Shown here: positions 41,442 through 49,928 of the stretch, in pieces | Layout: each line of letters starts with the position of its first letter | Numbering within the stretch: the stretch's first letter is position 1 | Assembly (NCBI RefSeq): GCF_016862195.1 | Contig: NZ_BOMM01000057.1 | Span: 1-64,000 of the forward strand | Direction of reading: 5' to 3' | DNA: 64,000 nt | Source of the DNA: Paractinoplanes ferrugineus | Lineage (GTDB): Bacteria > Actinomycetota > Actinomycetes > Mycobacteriales > Micromonosporaceae | Program-made: the position numbers and the translations under genes | Notes under the pieces: model-generated | Told to the model about the DNA's origin: nothing | Seen by the model: only the letters and a program-made list of their open reading frames with translations | Databases searched by the model: none

Positions 41442-42659
41442 TCAGGAGCGGGCTGCCACCAGGGTCCGGTGCCACTCGACGGCGGCGTGGTCGGTGAGCG
41501 ACGCGACCTGGTCGATCACCACTCTGAGTGCGGCGGCGTCACTCCCGGCGGCCGCGTGCAGGGGCCCGAAGACCACATCGAGCCGTTCCGGTGTACGCCT
41601 GAGCGCGTCGACCAGCTCGGCGAGGATCGTGCGCTGCTGCTCGTACCAGCTCTCCGCCGCCCTGGTGCGCATCACGTAGCGCAACGCCATCGCCTTGAGC
41701 AGCGCGCACTGGTTACGGACGGTTCTCGGGACGATCAGGTCGGCCTCGTACCGGCGGACCGGATCGGTGCCGTACCGGCTCTGCGTGGCGCCGACGGCGG
41801 AGGCCACGAAGCGGCCGGTGAGGATGCTCGTCATCCGTTTGAGTGCGATCTGGGCGGTGTAGGTGCCGTCGTGACCGGCGACCTCGGCGACGACCGGGTC
41901 GGCGAGCAGCCGGTCGAGGGTGCCGGCGAGGGTGTCGGCCGGTTCGTCGGAATAGACGGCGGCGGCGTCGGCGCACAGGGCGGCCCGTTCGGCCGGGTCC
42001 TCGAGCAGCGGCCGCAGGTTCAGGTAGCCGCCGTGCACCCCGTCCTCGACGTCGTGCACCGAATAGGCGACGTCGTCGGCCCAGTCCATCACCTGGGCCT
42101 CGAGGCAGCGCCGCTCGCCGAGCTCGGCGGGCGGGTGCATCCAGTCGAAGACCGGCCGGTCGTCGCCGTACACGCCGAACTTGCGGTATCCGCTCCGGCG
42201 CGGCCACGGGTACTTGGCGCAGGCGTCTAGGGAGGCGCGGGTCAGGTTGAGGCCGGCGCCGGGGACCTTGGCCTCGAGCCGGGTCAGCACCCGCAGGGTC
42301 TGCGCGTTGCCCTCGAACCCGCCGCAGGCCTGGGCGACCTCGTCGAGGGCGGTCTCGCCGTTGTGCCCGAACGGCGGGTGGCCGAGGTCGTGGGCCAGGC
42401 CGGCGACGTCGACGACGTCCGGGTCGCACCCGAGTCGCGCGCCCATCTCCCGGGAGATCTGGGCGACCTCGAGGGAGTGGGTCAGTCGCGTACGCAGGAA
42501 GTCGTCGGACCCGGCCGTGTGCACCTGGGTCTTGGCGGCCAGCCGGCGGAAGCCCGCCGAGTGCAGGACGCGGGCCCGGTCGCGCTGGTACGGGGTTCTG
42601 CCGTAGCCGCTGTCCTTGGCCGGCTCGGTGCACCATCTCTGGGCGTCGGACGCCGTCAT
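41442..42659 (-). CDS. dgt: deoxyguanosinetriphosphate triphosphohydrolase
   Basis: The 405-residue HD-domain enzyme hydrolyses dGTP (or other dNTPs) to the nucleoside and triphosphate. The metal ligands are visible: His in RTRLTHSLEVAQI, His-Asp in AGLAHDLGHPPFGHNGE, and the downstream Asp in MDWADDVAYSVHDVEDG. Motif WCTEPAKDSGYGRTPYQRDR at the start is typical. It stands upstream of dnaG, linking nucleotide-pool control and replication. The 5' end is only 20 bp from the divergent chemoreceptor start. Confidence 0.94.
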   Translation of the reverse strand: MTASDAQRWCTEPAKDSGYGRTPYQRDRARVLHSAGFRRLAAKTQVHTAGSDDFLRTRLTHSLEVAQISREMGARLGCDPDVVDVAGLAHDLGHPPFGHNGETALDEVAQACGGFEGNAQTLRVLTRLEAKVPGAGLNLTRASLDACAKYPWPRRSGYRKFGVYGDDRPVFDWMHPPAELGERRCLEAQVMDWADDVAYSVHDVEDGVHGGYLNLRPLLEDPAERAALCADAAAVYSDEPADTLAGTLDRLLADPVVAEVAGHDGTYTAQIALKRMTSILTGRFVASAVGATQSRYGTDPVRRYEADLIVPRTVRNQCALLKAMALRYVMRTRAAESWYEQQRTILAELVDALRRTPERLDVVFGPLHAAAGSDAAALRVVIDQVASLTDHAAVEWHRTLVAARS

Positions 42660-42679
42660 GATCCCAGCCTAAGCGGCTG

Positions 42680-44260
42680 GTGCCGGTTGCCGATGTAGTA
42701 GCCGTGGAGTCCGTTTCGCCCGGCCGTCGTGGTCTGACCATCGTTACCCGGCTGCTGCTGATGGGCGCGGCGGGTCTGGCGTCGGTGGCGCTCGTGGTGG
42801 CGTTCGCGATCTACAGCTCGCACGTGCAGGCCGACGCGAGCCGCGACATCGCGCGCGTGTCGGACGGCATGAGCCGGCAGTGGAACGCCGACATGATGCA
42901 CGACGCGTTGCGGGCGGACGTGATGGCGGCGCTCTACTCGGCGGCGACGGCGGACCCGGCAGCGGCTGCGGAGCACCGCCGGGCGATCCTGGCGAACTTC
43001 GACGCGGCGGCCGTCGAGGCCCCGGCGGTGCTGGCCGCCGACTACGCACGGGTCCGCCCGCGAGTCGTGATATATGCGGATACGGCGGTCTCGCTCGTGG
43101 ACTCCCGGTCGGCCGCTCAGCTGCCCGGCTACCTGAAGATCTACGCGGAGCTGGAGGAGCAGCTCGGCGCCCTCGACGACGGCATGATGCGGGCCGTGCG
43201 GACGGCCAGCGACCAGGGTGTGGCCTCGTCGCGCCGGAGCGACCTGGTCATCGGGCTGGCCGGCCTCGCCGGCGCGCTGCTCACGGCACTGGCCGGGGGG
43301 CGGACGGTGCGGGCGATCCGCGGGCCGCTGCGCGAGATGCTGAGCGGGCTGCGGGCGGTGGCCGGCTGCGACCTGACCGTCCGGGTGCCGGTGCTGCGGG
43401 GCGACGAACTGGGCGAGATGGCGGGGGCACTGAACGGCGCGATGACCTCGCTGCGGGAGACGGTGGCCGCGACGGCGTCGAGCGTCGGCACGCTGAGCTC
43501 GGCGAGCGGCGACCTGCGGACCCTGGCCGGGGACCTCGACGCCTCGGCCGAACAGACCTCGGCGCAGGCCCGCCGCGCGGACAACTCGGCGCGGCACGTC
43601 GCGACGGCGGTCAGCGACATGATGACCGCGACCGACGAGCTGGCCGCGTCCATCCGGGAGATCGCCCGGCAGACCGCGCAGGCCACCGAGACGACGACCG
43701 CGGCGACCCGGGACGCGGCCCGGACGGCGGAGGCGGTCAACCGGCTCAGCGACGCCAGCCGCGAGGTCGGCGACATCGTGCGGCTGATCACCAACATCGC
43801 CGAGCAGACCAACCTGCTGGCCCTGAACGCGACGATCGAGGCGGCCCGCGCGGGCGCCGCCGGCAAGGGGTTCGCCGTGGTGGCGACCGAGGTGAAGGAC
43901 CTGGCGCAGGAGACCGCGCAGGCCACCGCCGACATCACCGCCAAGATCTCGGCGATGCAGGAGATGACCGGGGGCACGGCGGCCGCGATCGCCTCGATCA
44001 CCGACGTGATCGGGCAGATCGACGACGGTCAGCGGACGATCGCGGCGGCGGTGGAGCAGCAGTCGGCGACCACCGAGCTGATGTCGCGCAACGTCGGGGA
44101 GGTGTCGGCGGCGGCCGGGGAGATCAGCGGGACGGTCACCAACATCACCCGGTCGACCGAGGCCACGGCGGAGGGGGCGAACACCACGCGTACCTCGGCC
44201 GAGGTGGTCAGCGCCGCGGCCGGGGAGATCCGCACGCTGATGGCGCGCTTCCGCTACTGA
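42680..44260 (+). CDS. methyl-accepting chemotaxis protein
   Basis: The 526-residue protein has a short cytoplasmic N-terminus, TM1 (about 18-45, LLLMGAAGLASVALVVAFAI), an extracellular four-helix-like sensory region (to about 175) and TM2 (LVIGLAGLAGALLTALAGG). A HAMP domain (RAIRGPLREMLSGLRAVAGC) leads to the long coiled-coil signalling domain with the conserved hairpin NIAEQTNLLALNATIEAARA. That domain would contact CheA and CheW. Chemoreceptors fit organisms with motile spores, as in Actinoplanes. No che genes are in the window. The start is GTG 42680; its C-terminus overlaps the convergent VOC gene by 7 bp. Confidence 0.9.
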   Translation: MPVADVVAVESVSPGRRGLTIVTRLLLMGAAGLASVALVVAFAIYSSHVQADASRDIARVSDGMSRQWNADMMHDALRADVMAALYSAATADPAAAAEHRRAILANFDAAAVEAPAVLAADYARVRPRVVIYADTAVSLVDSRSAAQLPGYLKIYAELEEQLGALDDGMMRAVRTASDQGVASSRRSDLVIGLAGLAGALLTALAGGRTVRAIRGPLREMLSGLRAVAGCDLTVRVPVLRGDELGEMAGALNGAMTSLRETVAATASSVGTLSSASGDLRTLAGDLDASAEQTSAQARRADNSARHVATAVSDMMTATDELAASIREIARQTAQATETTTAATRDAARTAEAVNRLSDASREVGDIVRLITNIAEQTNLLALNATIEAARAGAAGKGFAVVATEVKDLAQETAQATADITAKISAMQEMTGGTAAAIASITDVIGQIDDGQRTIAAAVEQQSATTELMSRNVGEVSAAAGEISGTVTNITRSTEATAEGANTTRTSAEVVSAAAGEIRTLMARFRY

Positions 44261-44613
44261 GGCCCTTTCCCGCTCAGGACGCAGAACTCGTTGCCCTCGG
44301 GGTCGGCCAGCACCACCCACGGGACGTCGTCGCCCTGACCGATGTCGGCGAGCCGGGCGCCCATGTTGACCAGCCGCTCGACCTCCATCTCCTGGTCGTC
44401 CGGGCGCAGGTCGAGGTGCAGGCGGTTCTTCACCGTCCGGGGGTCGGCCGAGGTGCCGAACAGCAGGCCGGGCAGTTCCGCCGGGGTGCGGCGGATCTCC
44501 ACCTCGTCCGGGGCCTCGTGCACGATCGTGTATCCGAGGGCCTCGGCCCACCAGCGGGCCAGCCGGTGCGGATCTTCGGCGTCCACGACGATCTGTTCCC
44601 AGCGGACCGGCAT
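44254..44613 (-). CDS. VOC-superfamily (glyoxalase-like) protein
   Basis: The 119-residue protein is a single vicinal-oxygen-chelate unit: IVVDAEDPHRLARWWAEALG, then NRLHLDLRPDD and WVVLADPEGNEFCVL. This is the actinobacterial glyoxalase-like dioxygenase subfamily (family PF18029-like). Potential metal ligands are His in LHLDL and Glu in GNEFCV. It probably acts as a dimer. Function unassigned. It separates the chemoreceptor from the PATAN/Roadblock cluster on the opposite strand. Confidence 0.85.
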   Translation of the reverse strand: MPVRWEQIVVDAEDPHRLARWWAEALGYTIVHEAPDEVEIRRTPAELPGLLFGTSADPRTVKNRLHLDLRPDDQEMEVERLVNMGARLADIGQGDDVPWVVLADPEGNEFCVLSGKGPQ

Positions 44614-44712
44614 GTGGCCCCCTCCTTATCGAAAAGTGACGATCATGTTACGCGCCCACTGTCGAGGGACCGACTCCCGTACGCCGGACCGGCCGTGCGA
44701 CGAAGCCGTTCG

Positions 44713-45249
44713 ATGCGCCCGACGATCCGAGATGTGGAACGACTACGGCTTCTGCTGAGCGAGCTGGGTGCGGCCGGATGGACCGGAGCACTGCACATCG
44801 GGGGTACACCCGGCGGCGTGCTGCATCTGGCCGGCGGCCGGATCTCGTACGCCGAGACGCCGGCCACGCCCGGCCTCGGGGAGCGGCTCGTCGCGTCCGG
44901 CCGGTTGAGTCACCGGGCCTGGTCGTCGGCGGCCGCCCGGCGCACCGCGCGGGTCCTGCTGCGGGACGGGCTGATCGGGCGCAACGAGTTGGAGTCCCGG
45001 GTGGCCGCCGCGGTCGCCGACGCGGTCGCCGAGATCCTGCGGTCGGGTCACGGGCCGGTGCGGCTGGTCGCCGGCGAACGGCACTGGCTCGGCGATTTCG
45101 GCCTGTCCGGCCTGCGTAACCGGCGTGGCCTGACCATGACGCACACCGGGTGCGACTCCTCGCCGCACGGTCGCCGCAGGATGGCCCACGGTGACGGCGC
45201 GGGGCTTTCCCCGGGTCGCCGCCGTTCGGAGGGGGCAACGCAGCGCTGA
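44713..45249 (+). CDS. PATAN (DUF4388) domain protein, first of cluster
   Basis: The 178-residue protein starts at ATG 44713 (or GTG 44734) and has a PATAN domain at about 9-115: TGALHIGGTPGGVLHLAGGR, ISYAETPATPGLGERLVASG and RLSHRAW. These match the second PATAN protein at 45662 in both halves. The tail after HWLGDFG is basic and low in complexity (THTGCDSSPHGRRRMAHGDG), without the winged-helix-like end seen in its paralogue. It ends 9 bp before a Roadblock gene and probably opens a five-gene operon. PATAN domains are regulatory modules in two-component and GTPase-linked systems; function here is unknown. Confidence 0.72.
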   Translation: MRPTIRDVERLRLLLSELGAAGWTGALHIGGTPGGVLHLAGGRISYAETPATPGLGERLVASGRLSHRAWSSAAARRTARVLLRDGLIGRNELESRVAAAVADAVAEILRSGHGPVRLVAGERHWLGDFGLSGLRNRRGLTMTHTGCDSSPHGRRRMAHGDGAGLSPGRRRSEGATQR

Positions 45250-45258
45250 GGGGAAAGA

Positions 45259-45639
45259 GTGCCCGGCGTCGATCACTGTCTGCAGGAGGCCATGGCGATT
45301 CCCGGCGCGGTCGGCGCCAGCATCGTCGACTACACCACCGGCTTCCCGGTCGCCACGACCGGAGCCGCACCCAATTCCGACCACGAGGCCGCCGCGGCCG
45401 GCACGGCCGATGTGGTCCAGGCGGCGACCAGCCGGTCGCTGCTGGTCTCGGCGGTACCGCACGACCTGTTGGAAGACCTGATCATCACGACGGCCGGCGG
45501 CTATCACCTGCTCCGGCTGGTGCACACCGAGTTCGACAGCCGGCTCGTCCTCTACCTCTGGCTGGACCGGCAACTGGGGAATCTCGCGGTGGCCCGCCGC
45601 CGGATGCAGAAACTCGCCGACGACCTGGTCGCAACGTGA
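45259..45639 (+). CDS. Roadblock/LC7-domain protein
   Basis: The 126-residue single-domain protein has the bacterial Roadblock/LC7 pattern: IPGAVGASIVDYTTGFPVAT, then HEAAAAGTADVVQA, then a strand-helix end LEDLIITTAGGYHLLRLVHT and LYLWLDRQLGNLAVAR. It closely resembles the last gene of the cluster (47298). Roadblock proteins of the MglB/CvnB type regulate small GTPases, but no GTPase gene is near. It stands between two PATAN genes. It probably dimerises and relays a signal from the PATAN proteins. Confidence 0.72.
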   Translation: MPGVDHCLQEAMAIPGAVGASIVDYTTGFPVATTGAAPNSDHEAAAAGTADVVQAATSRSLLVSAVPHDLLEDLIITTAGGYHLLRLVHTEFDSRLVLYLWLDRQLGNLAVARRRMQKLADDLVAT

Positions 45640-45661
45640 ATCGATTTCGACGGGAGACCGC

Positions 45662-46711
45662 GTGACCGCCACCAAGACCGCCGGGCCGGCGCGCCTGCTC
45701 ACGCAGGTGGCGGCCGACCGGCAGACCGGAGCGCTGGTGGTCGGCGGCCACCCGGGCGGCGCGGTCTACGTCCTCGAGGGCCGGGTCATCTACGCGGAGT
45801 CGCCGGCCGCCCCGGGCGTGGGCGAGCTGCTGACCGCGTCCGGCCGGCTGGCGGGCCGCACCTGGCAGACGGCCATCGACCAGGGCACCTCCACCGCCCG
45901 GGTGGGCCGGCTGCTGGTCGAGCAGGGCCATCTCACCCAGGGTGAGCTGGAGCTGTGCGTGCTCGGCGCGACCTACGACGCCGCCTACTTCGCGCTCTCC
46001 CCCACCGGGGCGCCCGTCGAGTTCCTCGACGGCGCCATGCACTGGCTGGGGCCGGTCGCGCACATCGACCCGGCGGCGGTCAACCGGGAGGTACGCCGGC
46101 GCACCCGGATGCTCGACTCGATCTTCCCGGACGCGCGGGTGGACACGGCGGCGGTCACCCCGGTGGCCCGGCCGCCGCGCGAACGGATCACGCTGACCGC
46201 CCTGCAGTGGGAGCTGCTGGTACACGCGGACGGCCAGCGCACCCCCGCCGACCTGGCGTTGCTTCTGGGGCGCGCGGGCTTCGCGACGATCGCGGAGCTG
46301 CGGCGCCTGGCGGCCGCCGGCCTGCTGGAGCTGCCTGAGGTACGGGCGGAGCCGCCCGAGTTCGTCCGGCTGCCGGTGGCCCGGGGCGCGGCGGTGGACG
46401 TGCGCCGCCCGCCGCCGGCCACCGGCGACCCGCCGCCCGCCCCGCCGGTCCCGTCCGTCCCGCCGGTCCCGCCCGCCCCGTCGGTCCCGCCCGTCCCGGT
46501 CGTGCGAGGGCCCCGCCCCGAAGACAACAGCAGCGCCGGCCCGGTCAACAGCACCGGCGCCGGCACGGTGTACCGGCCGCCCCGGCTGGCCCGCCGAAAA
46601 CCCGGGGCGAAGCTGCCGAAGGAGGTCGCCGGGGAAGCCCCGCCGGCCCACCCCGGCACCGATGAGGTCCTGCTCAAACGCATTCGTACCGCACTGAGGG
46701 CTTTGCGGTGA
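45662..46711 (+). CDS. PATAN (DUF4388) protein with C-terminal helical and Pro-rich regions
   Basis: The 349-residue protein starts at GTG 45662. A PATAN domain (about 10-120) is followed by a charged helix (VNREVRRRTRMLDSIFPDAR). A winged-helix-like region of about 60 residues comes next (ITLTALQWELLVHADGQRTP, then GFATIAELRRLAAAGLLELP). A Pro/Val repeat linker (about 255-280, VPPVP) leads to a basic tail ending TDEVLLKRIRTALRALR. The domain order PATAN plus wHTH suggests a regulator. It is paralogous to the first gene of the cluster, whose shorter form lacks the C-terminal half. Confidence 0.74.
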   Translation: MTATKTAGPARLLTQVAADRQTGALVVGGHPGGAVYVLEGRVIYAESPAAPGVGELLTASGRLAGRTWQTAIDQGTSTARVGRLLVEQGHLTQGELELCVLGATYDAAYFALSPTGAPVEFLDGAMHWLGPVAHIDPAAVNREVRRRTRMLDSIFPDARVDTAAVTPVARPPRERITLTALQWELLVHADGQRTPADLALLLGRAGFATIAELRRLAAAGLLELPEVRAEPPEFVRLPVARGAAVDVRRPPPATGDPPPAPPVPSVPPVPPAPSVPPVPVVRGPRPEDNSSAGPVNSTGAGTVYRPPRLARRKPGAKLPKEVAGEAPPAHPGTDEVLLKRIRTALRALR

Positions 46712-46748
46712 CGCGCGCACCCCCTGCTAACGAGAAAGAGAGCCGAGG

Positions 46749-47237
46749 ATGACGGTGGATCCGGCGGTACTCGAGGAGCTCGACCGTTTGCGTTCCCGGT
46801 TGCCGGAGCTCTCCGGCAGTGTGCTCGCCACCACCGACGGGCTGGTGGTCGCGCACGACGCCCACGAGCACGAGCCGGACGGCCTCGCCGCGCTGGCCGC
46901 CGCTCATCTGGCGCTGGCCCGGCGGTTCGCCCACGCGGTGAGCCACGGCGGCCTGCGCGAGTCGGTGGTCGAGTGCGACCGCGGCTACATCACCACCTAC
47001 ACCGCCGGGCCGAACACCCTGCTCACCCTGGTCACGTCCGGGGACGCCAACCTCGCGATGGTCCACCTGGAGGCCCGCCGGTGCGTACGCCGGCTGGTGC
47101 GGATCCTCACCGTGGAGGCCAAACCGAAGGCCCGGCCCGAGATTCCCACGCAGCCCGGCCCGGGGGTGCCGCTGGCCCGGCGCACCCCGATGGCCACCCT
47201 GCCCCACAACGCCCGGCGCCGGCAGGCGACCGGCTGA
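46749..47237 (+). CDS. Roadblock/LC7-domain protein, divergent type
   Basis: The 162-residue protein has a Roadblock fold resembling CvnB of actinobacterial conservons: LPELSGSVLATTDGLVVAHD, then GLAALAAAHLALARRF, VECDRGYITTYTAGPNTLLT and LEARRCVRRLVRILTVE. A flexible Pro/Arg-rich tail follows (about 125-162). It is less similar to the other two Roadblock proteins of the cluster than those are to each other. The expected partner GTPase (CvnD type) is absent nearby. Confidence 0.72.
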   Translation: MTVDPAVLEELDRLRSRLPELSGSVLATTDGLVVAHDAHEHEPDGLAALAAAHLALARRFAHAVSHGGLRESVVECDRGYITTYTAGPNTLLTLVTSGDANLAMVHLEARRCVRRLVRILTVEAKPKARPEIPTQPGPGVPLARRTPMATLPHNARRRQATG

Positions 47238-47297
47238 TCCCCGGTACCGCCGGCGAAGCGGCGGTCCGTCATCCCACCGCAACGGAGGAACCATCCC

Positions 47298-47669
47298 ATG
47301 CCCGACATGGACACCGCCCTCAAGGAGATCATGGAGATCGACGGCGCCGTCGGCGTCGCCCTCGTCGACCACACCAGCGGCATGGCCCTCGGCACCGTCG
47401 GCGGCGGCAAGGAACTCGACCTGACGGTCGCCGCGGCCGGCAACACCGACGTGGTGCGCGCGAAGCTGCGGGCGATGGAGATGCTCAACATCTCCGAGAA
47501 GATCGAGGACATCCTGATCACCCTGGACAGCCAGTACCACATGATCCGCCCGCTCACGAGCCGCTCCGGCAAGGGCTTGTTCCTGTACGTGGCCCTGCGC
47601 CGCGACCGCTCCAACCTGGCCATGGCCCGCCACCAGCTCCGCCGCATCGAGAACGACCTCGACGTCTGA
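47298..47669 (+). CDS. Roadblock/LC7-domain protein, last of cluster
   Basis: The 123-residue single Roadblock domain (EIMEIDGAVGVALVDHTSGM, DLTVAAAGNTDVVRAKLRAM, KIEDILITLDSQYHMIRPLT, LALRRDRSNLAMARHQLRRI-like end) matches the 45259 protein along its whole length, so it arose by duplication of the unit. It follows the previous gene by 60 bp, with SD-like GGAGG before ATG. With the two PATAN and two other Roadblock genes it forms a probable operon of unknown function. Confidence 0.74.
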   Translation: MPDMDTALKEIMEIDGAVGVALVDHTSGMALGTVGGGKELDLTVAAAGNTDVVRAKLRAMEMLNISEKIEDILITLDSQYHMIRPLTSRSGKGLFLYVALRRDRSNLAMARHQLRRIENDLDV

Positions 47670-47818
47670 CCGCGACCCTCGTCCGGTGTGGTCCCGGGGG
47701 TGGCGGTGGCGCGCGTGCCCGCTCCCGGCGGGGAGGGCCAGGCTGTCCTGCCCTCCCCGCCCACCGGCCGCTCACCCGCCGCCCACCCGCCGCCCTCGAG
47801 GCCGCCCAGCGGCACCGG

Positions 47819-48697
47819 TCATCGCCGGCGGGCGACCTCGAGGGCGGCGGTGCCCAGCAACGGGATCGCGGCGATCGCGAACAGGGTCGTCAACGTGATC
47901 GGCAGCGCGAACCAGGCGTACAGGACGACCGCGAAGACCTCGGCGGCGAACCCGCTCACCGACAGGACGGTGGTGCGGGCCGCGCCGGTGATCTGCTCCT
48001 GCAGGCGGGTCTCGGCGCGCAGCGTCGCGAACTGCAACAGGCCGAAAGCGGCGGCGACGACGACCATGCCGGCGAGGTTCGCGGTGAGCGCGCCGGCGGC
48101 GAGAAGGACGGCCGCGACGACGGCCGCCCCGGCCGGCAGCGGCGGCGCGGCGTAGCGTCCGGCGAGCGCGCTTCCCGCGGCCATCGCGAGGGCGGTGAGG
48201 GCGAACAGCAACGGTACGGCCGTGGTCGGCGCGCCCTTCTCGCGGGCAAGCAGCGGTAGATATTCGTCGAGGGCGCTGAAGCCGGGCAGTAGCGCGGCCA
48301 CCGCGACGGCCAGGATCATGCGATGCCCACCAGCCGGTAGCCGCCCGCGGCGAAGGCGGGCGTCGCGAGCAGCGTCGCCGCCGAGCCCGCACAGCACGAA
48401 GCCGAGCGCGAAGCCGGGGAACGCCGGCCAGCTCAGCCACAGCGCGTAACCGGCGGCGGTGAGGAGCTCACCGATCGCGTAGAGGCCGCGACGGGACCAC
48501 GCGTCGGCCAGCGCGCCGGAGGGCACCTCGAAGGCGAACGAGACCACCGACCAGATCGCGAACAGCGTGGAGATCTCCCCGGTGGACAGGCCCGCGTCGG
48601 CGAACAGCAGCGCGTAGACCGGGTAGAGCAGAACTCCGTCGGCGCAGGCGCGGACGGCGTAGAGAAGCGGCGGCGATCAACGTCGGGGTGGATGCAT
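47819..48697 (-). pseudogene. decayed MFS transporter gene
   Basis: The open frame from 48547 encodes C-terminal MFS-like helices, but its start lies inside the protein. Upstream in the same frame LLYPVYALLFADAGLSTGEI and STLFAIWS are clearly MFS helix 1-2 sequence, and an in-frame stop (TGA) with no start codon separates them from the ATG at 48697, so a frameshift has broken the N-terminus. Then FVLCGLGGDAARDARLRRGR leads directly to MILAVAVAALLPGFSALDEY, skipping about 100 residues found in intact relatives. The gene is two-fold damaged and surely not functional as a 12-helix transporter. Confidence 0.68.
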
Positions 48698-48718
48698 GAG
48701 TTCATCCTCCGCCCGCGG

Positions 48719-49849
48719 TCAACCCAGTTTTGCCTCGTCGGCGGCGGCCCGCCCGGACTCCCAGCCCTCCAGGCTGTCGACGCGGCTGCCGCGGGCCCGG
48801 ACCGTACGCGGGAAGGACTGCGCCATCGCCTCCCGCACCCGCAGGTCGCGGCCGCGCAGCACCGGCAGCAGGTCGGTGTGCCGCTCGATCTCGTGCCGGG
48901 TGGTCCGCTCGAGCCGTTCGCCGATCCGGTGCGCGTAGGCGACCAGGAAACTGCGCCGGAACGCTTTGACGCGGGCCTTGCCCTTCACCGGTTCGTCGCG
49001 CGCCATCGCCCTGTTGGCCTGCACCAGCAGTGACGTGTAGAGCAACTCCACCGCGTCGATGTCGGCGTCGAACCCGAAGACGGTGGAGAAGGCGAGCTCC
49101 GGCGACCAGACGGTGTGACAGTGATTGGCTCTCGCCACGGCGTCGAGCAGGGCCGCTTTCTCGCTCTCGTACGGGTGGTCGACCCCGACCCGGCGGGCCA
49201 GCGGCACCGACTCCGGTGCGGCGGTCAGCACCGATTCGATGCTGTGCTTGGCGATCAGCTCCTGCGCCTTGGCCGAGAACGCTTCCGCCTCGGCCGGGAA
49301 CTCGGTGCCCTCGGCCTTCGCGAGCAGGGCCCGCACCCGGTCGAGGATCCGGTTGTCGGCGCCCTGGTACCGGGCGGTGCCGACCGTCCCCGGCGGCGGG
49401 ACGAGGGTTTCGATGCGCGGCAACCGGCGCAACTCCAGCAGGAGCCCGAGCGCGGCGTCGTGGCGCCTGATCCGGTCCAGTTCGATGCGGTCCGGCCGGG
49501 TCCGGTCCGCCCCGGTCCGGCCGGCCGCGGGCAGGTCATCCACCTGGGCGCGCCACCGCGGGTCGACCTCGCGGAACCTGGTGAGGTGCCGCCGCACCGC
49601 CTCGGCGACGATCTGCGCCTGCCCCGGCTCGCCCCGCCGCGCGACCACCCGATGCAGCTCAGCGGGCTGCCACCCGCCCTGGAACAGCCGGTCGACGGCG
49701 GCGTCGACGGCGGCGACGAGCACCGCGTCGGCGTCCGGCGTCCCGGCGAGCGCATCGAGCCCGGCCTCGTAGCTCAGCTCGCCGGCAAGCACCGCCCGCA
49801 CCGTCTCGGACGCCTTGACCCCGGCGTTGTCCTGCTGGATGGCGTCCAC
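48719..49849 (-). CDS. DUF2786-domain protein
   Basis: The 376-residue cytoplasmic protein has a central DUF2786 region, RVRALLAKAEGTEFPAEAEA followed by FSAKAQELIAKHSIE, then a helical domain (FDADIDAVELLYTSLLVQAN, RRSFLVAYAHRIGERLER). The N-terminus is Arg/Asp-rich. No enzyme motif. DUF2786 proteins occur widely in actinomycetes and phages with no established function; SprT-like neighbours are absent here. I took ATG 49849 as start; another downstream start is possible. Confidence 0.8.
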   Translation of the reverse strand: MDAIQQDNAGVKASETVRAVLAGELSYEAGLDALAGTPDADAVLVAAVDAAVDRLFQGGWQPAELHRVVARRGEPGQAQIVAEAVRRHLTRFREVDPRWRAQVDDLPAAGRTGADRTRPDRIELDRIRRHDAALGLLLELRRLPRIETLVPPPGTVGTARYQGADNRILDRVRALLAKAEGTEFPAEAEAFSAKAQELIAKHSIESVLTAAPESVPLARRVGVDHPYESEKAALLDAVARANHCHTVWSPELAFSTVFGFDADIDAVELLYTSLLVQANRAMARDEPVKGKARVKAFRRSFLVAYAHRIGERLERTTRHEIERHTDLLPVLRGRDLRVREAMAQSFPRTVRARGSRVDSLEGWESGRAAADEAKLG

Positions 49850-49928
49850 CTCGTACTTGTCACGGTGATGTCGGCGATGCTTTCGGCAGGCCGGTGTTAC
49901 GAAAGCCGGGGGTTACGAAAGGCCGGTG

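Noticed and set aside
44254..44260. 7-bp overlap of chemoreceptor and VOC genes as an error
   Set aside because: Both C-termini look natural for their families, and short convergent overlaps occur elsewhere in the window (for example 58347-58372).
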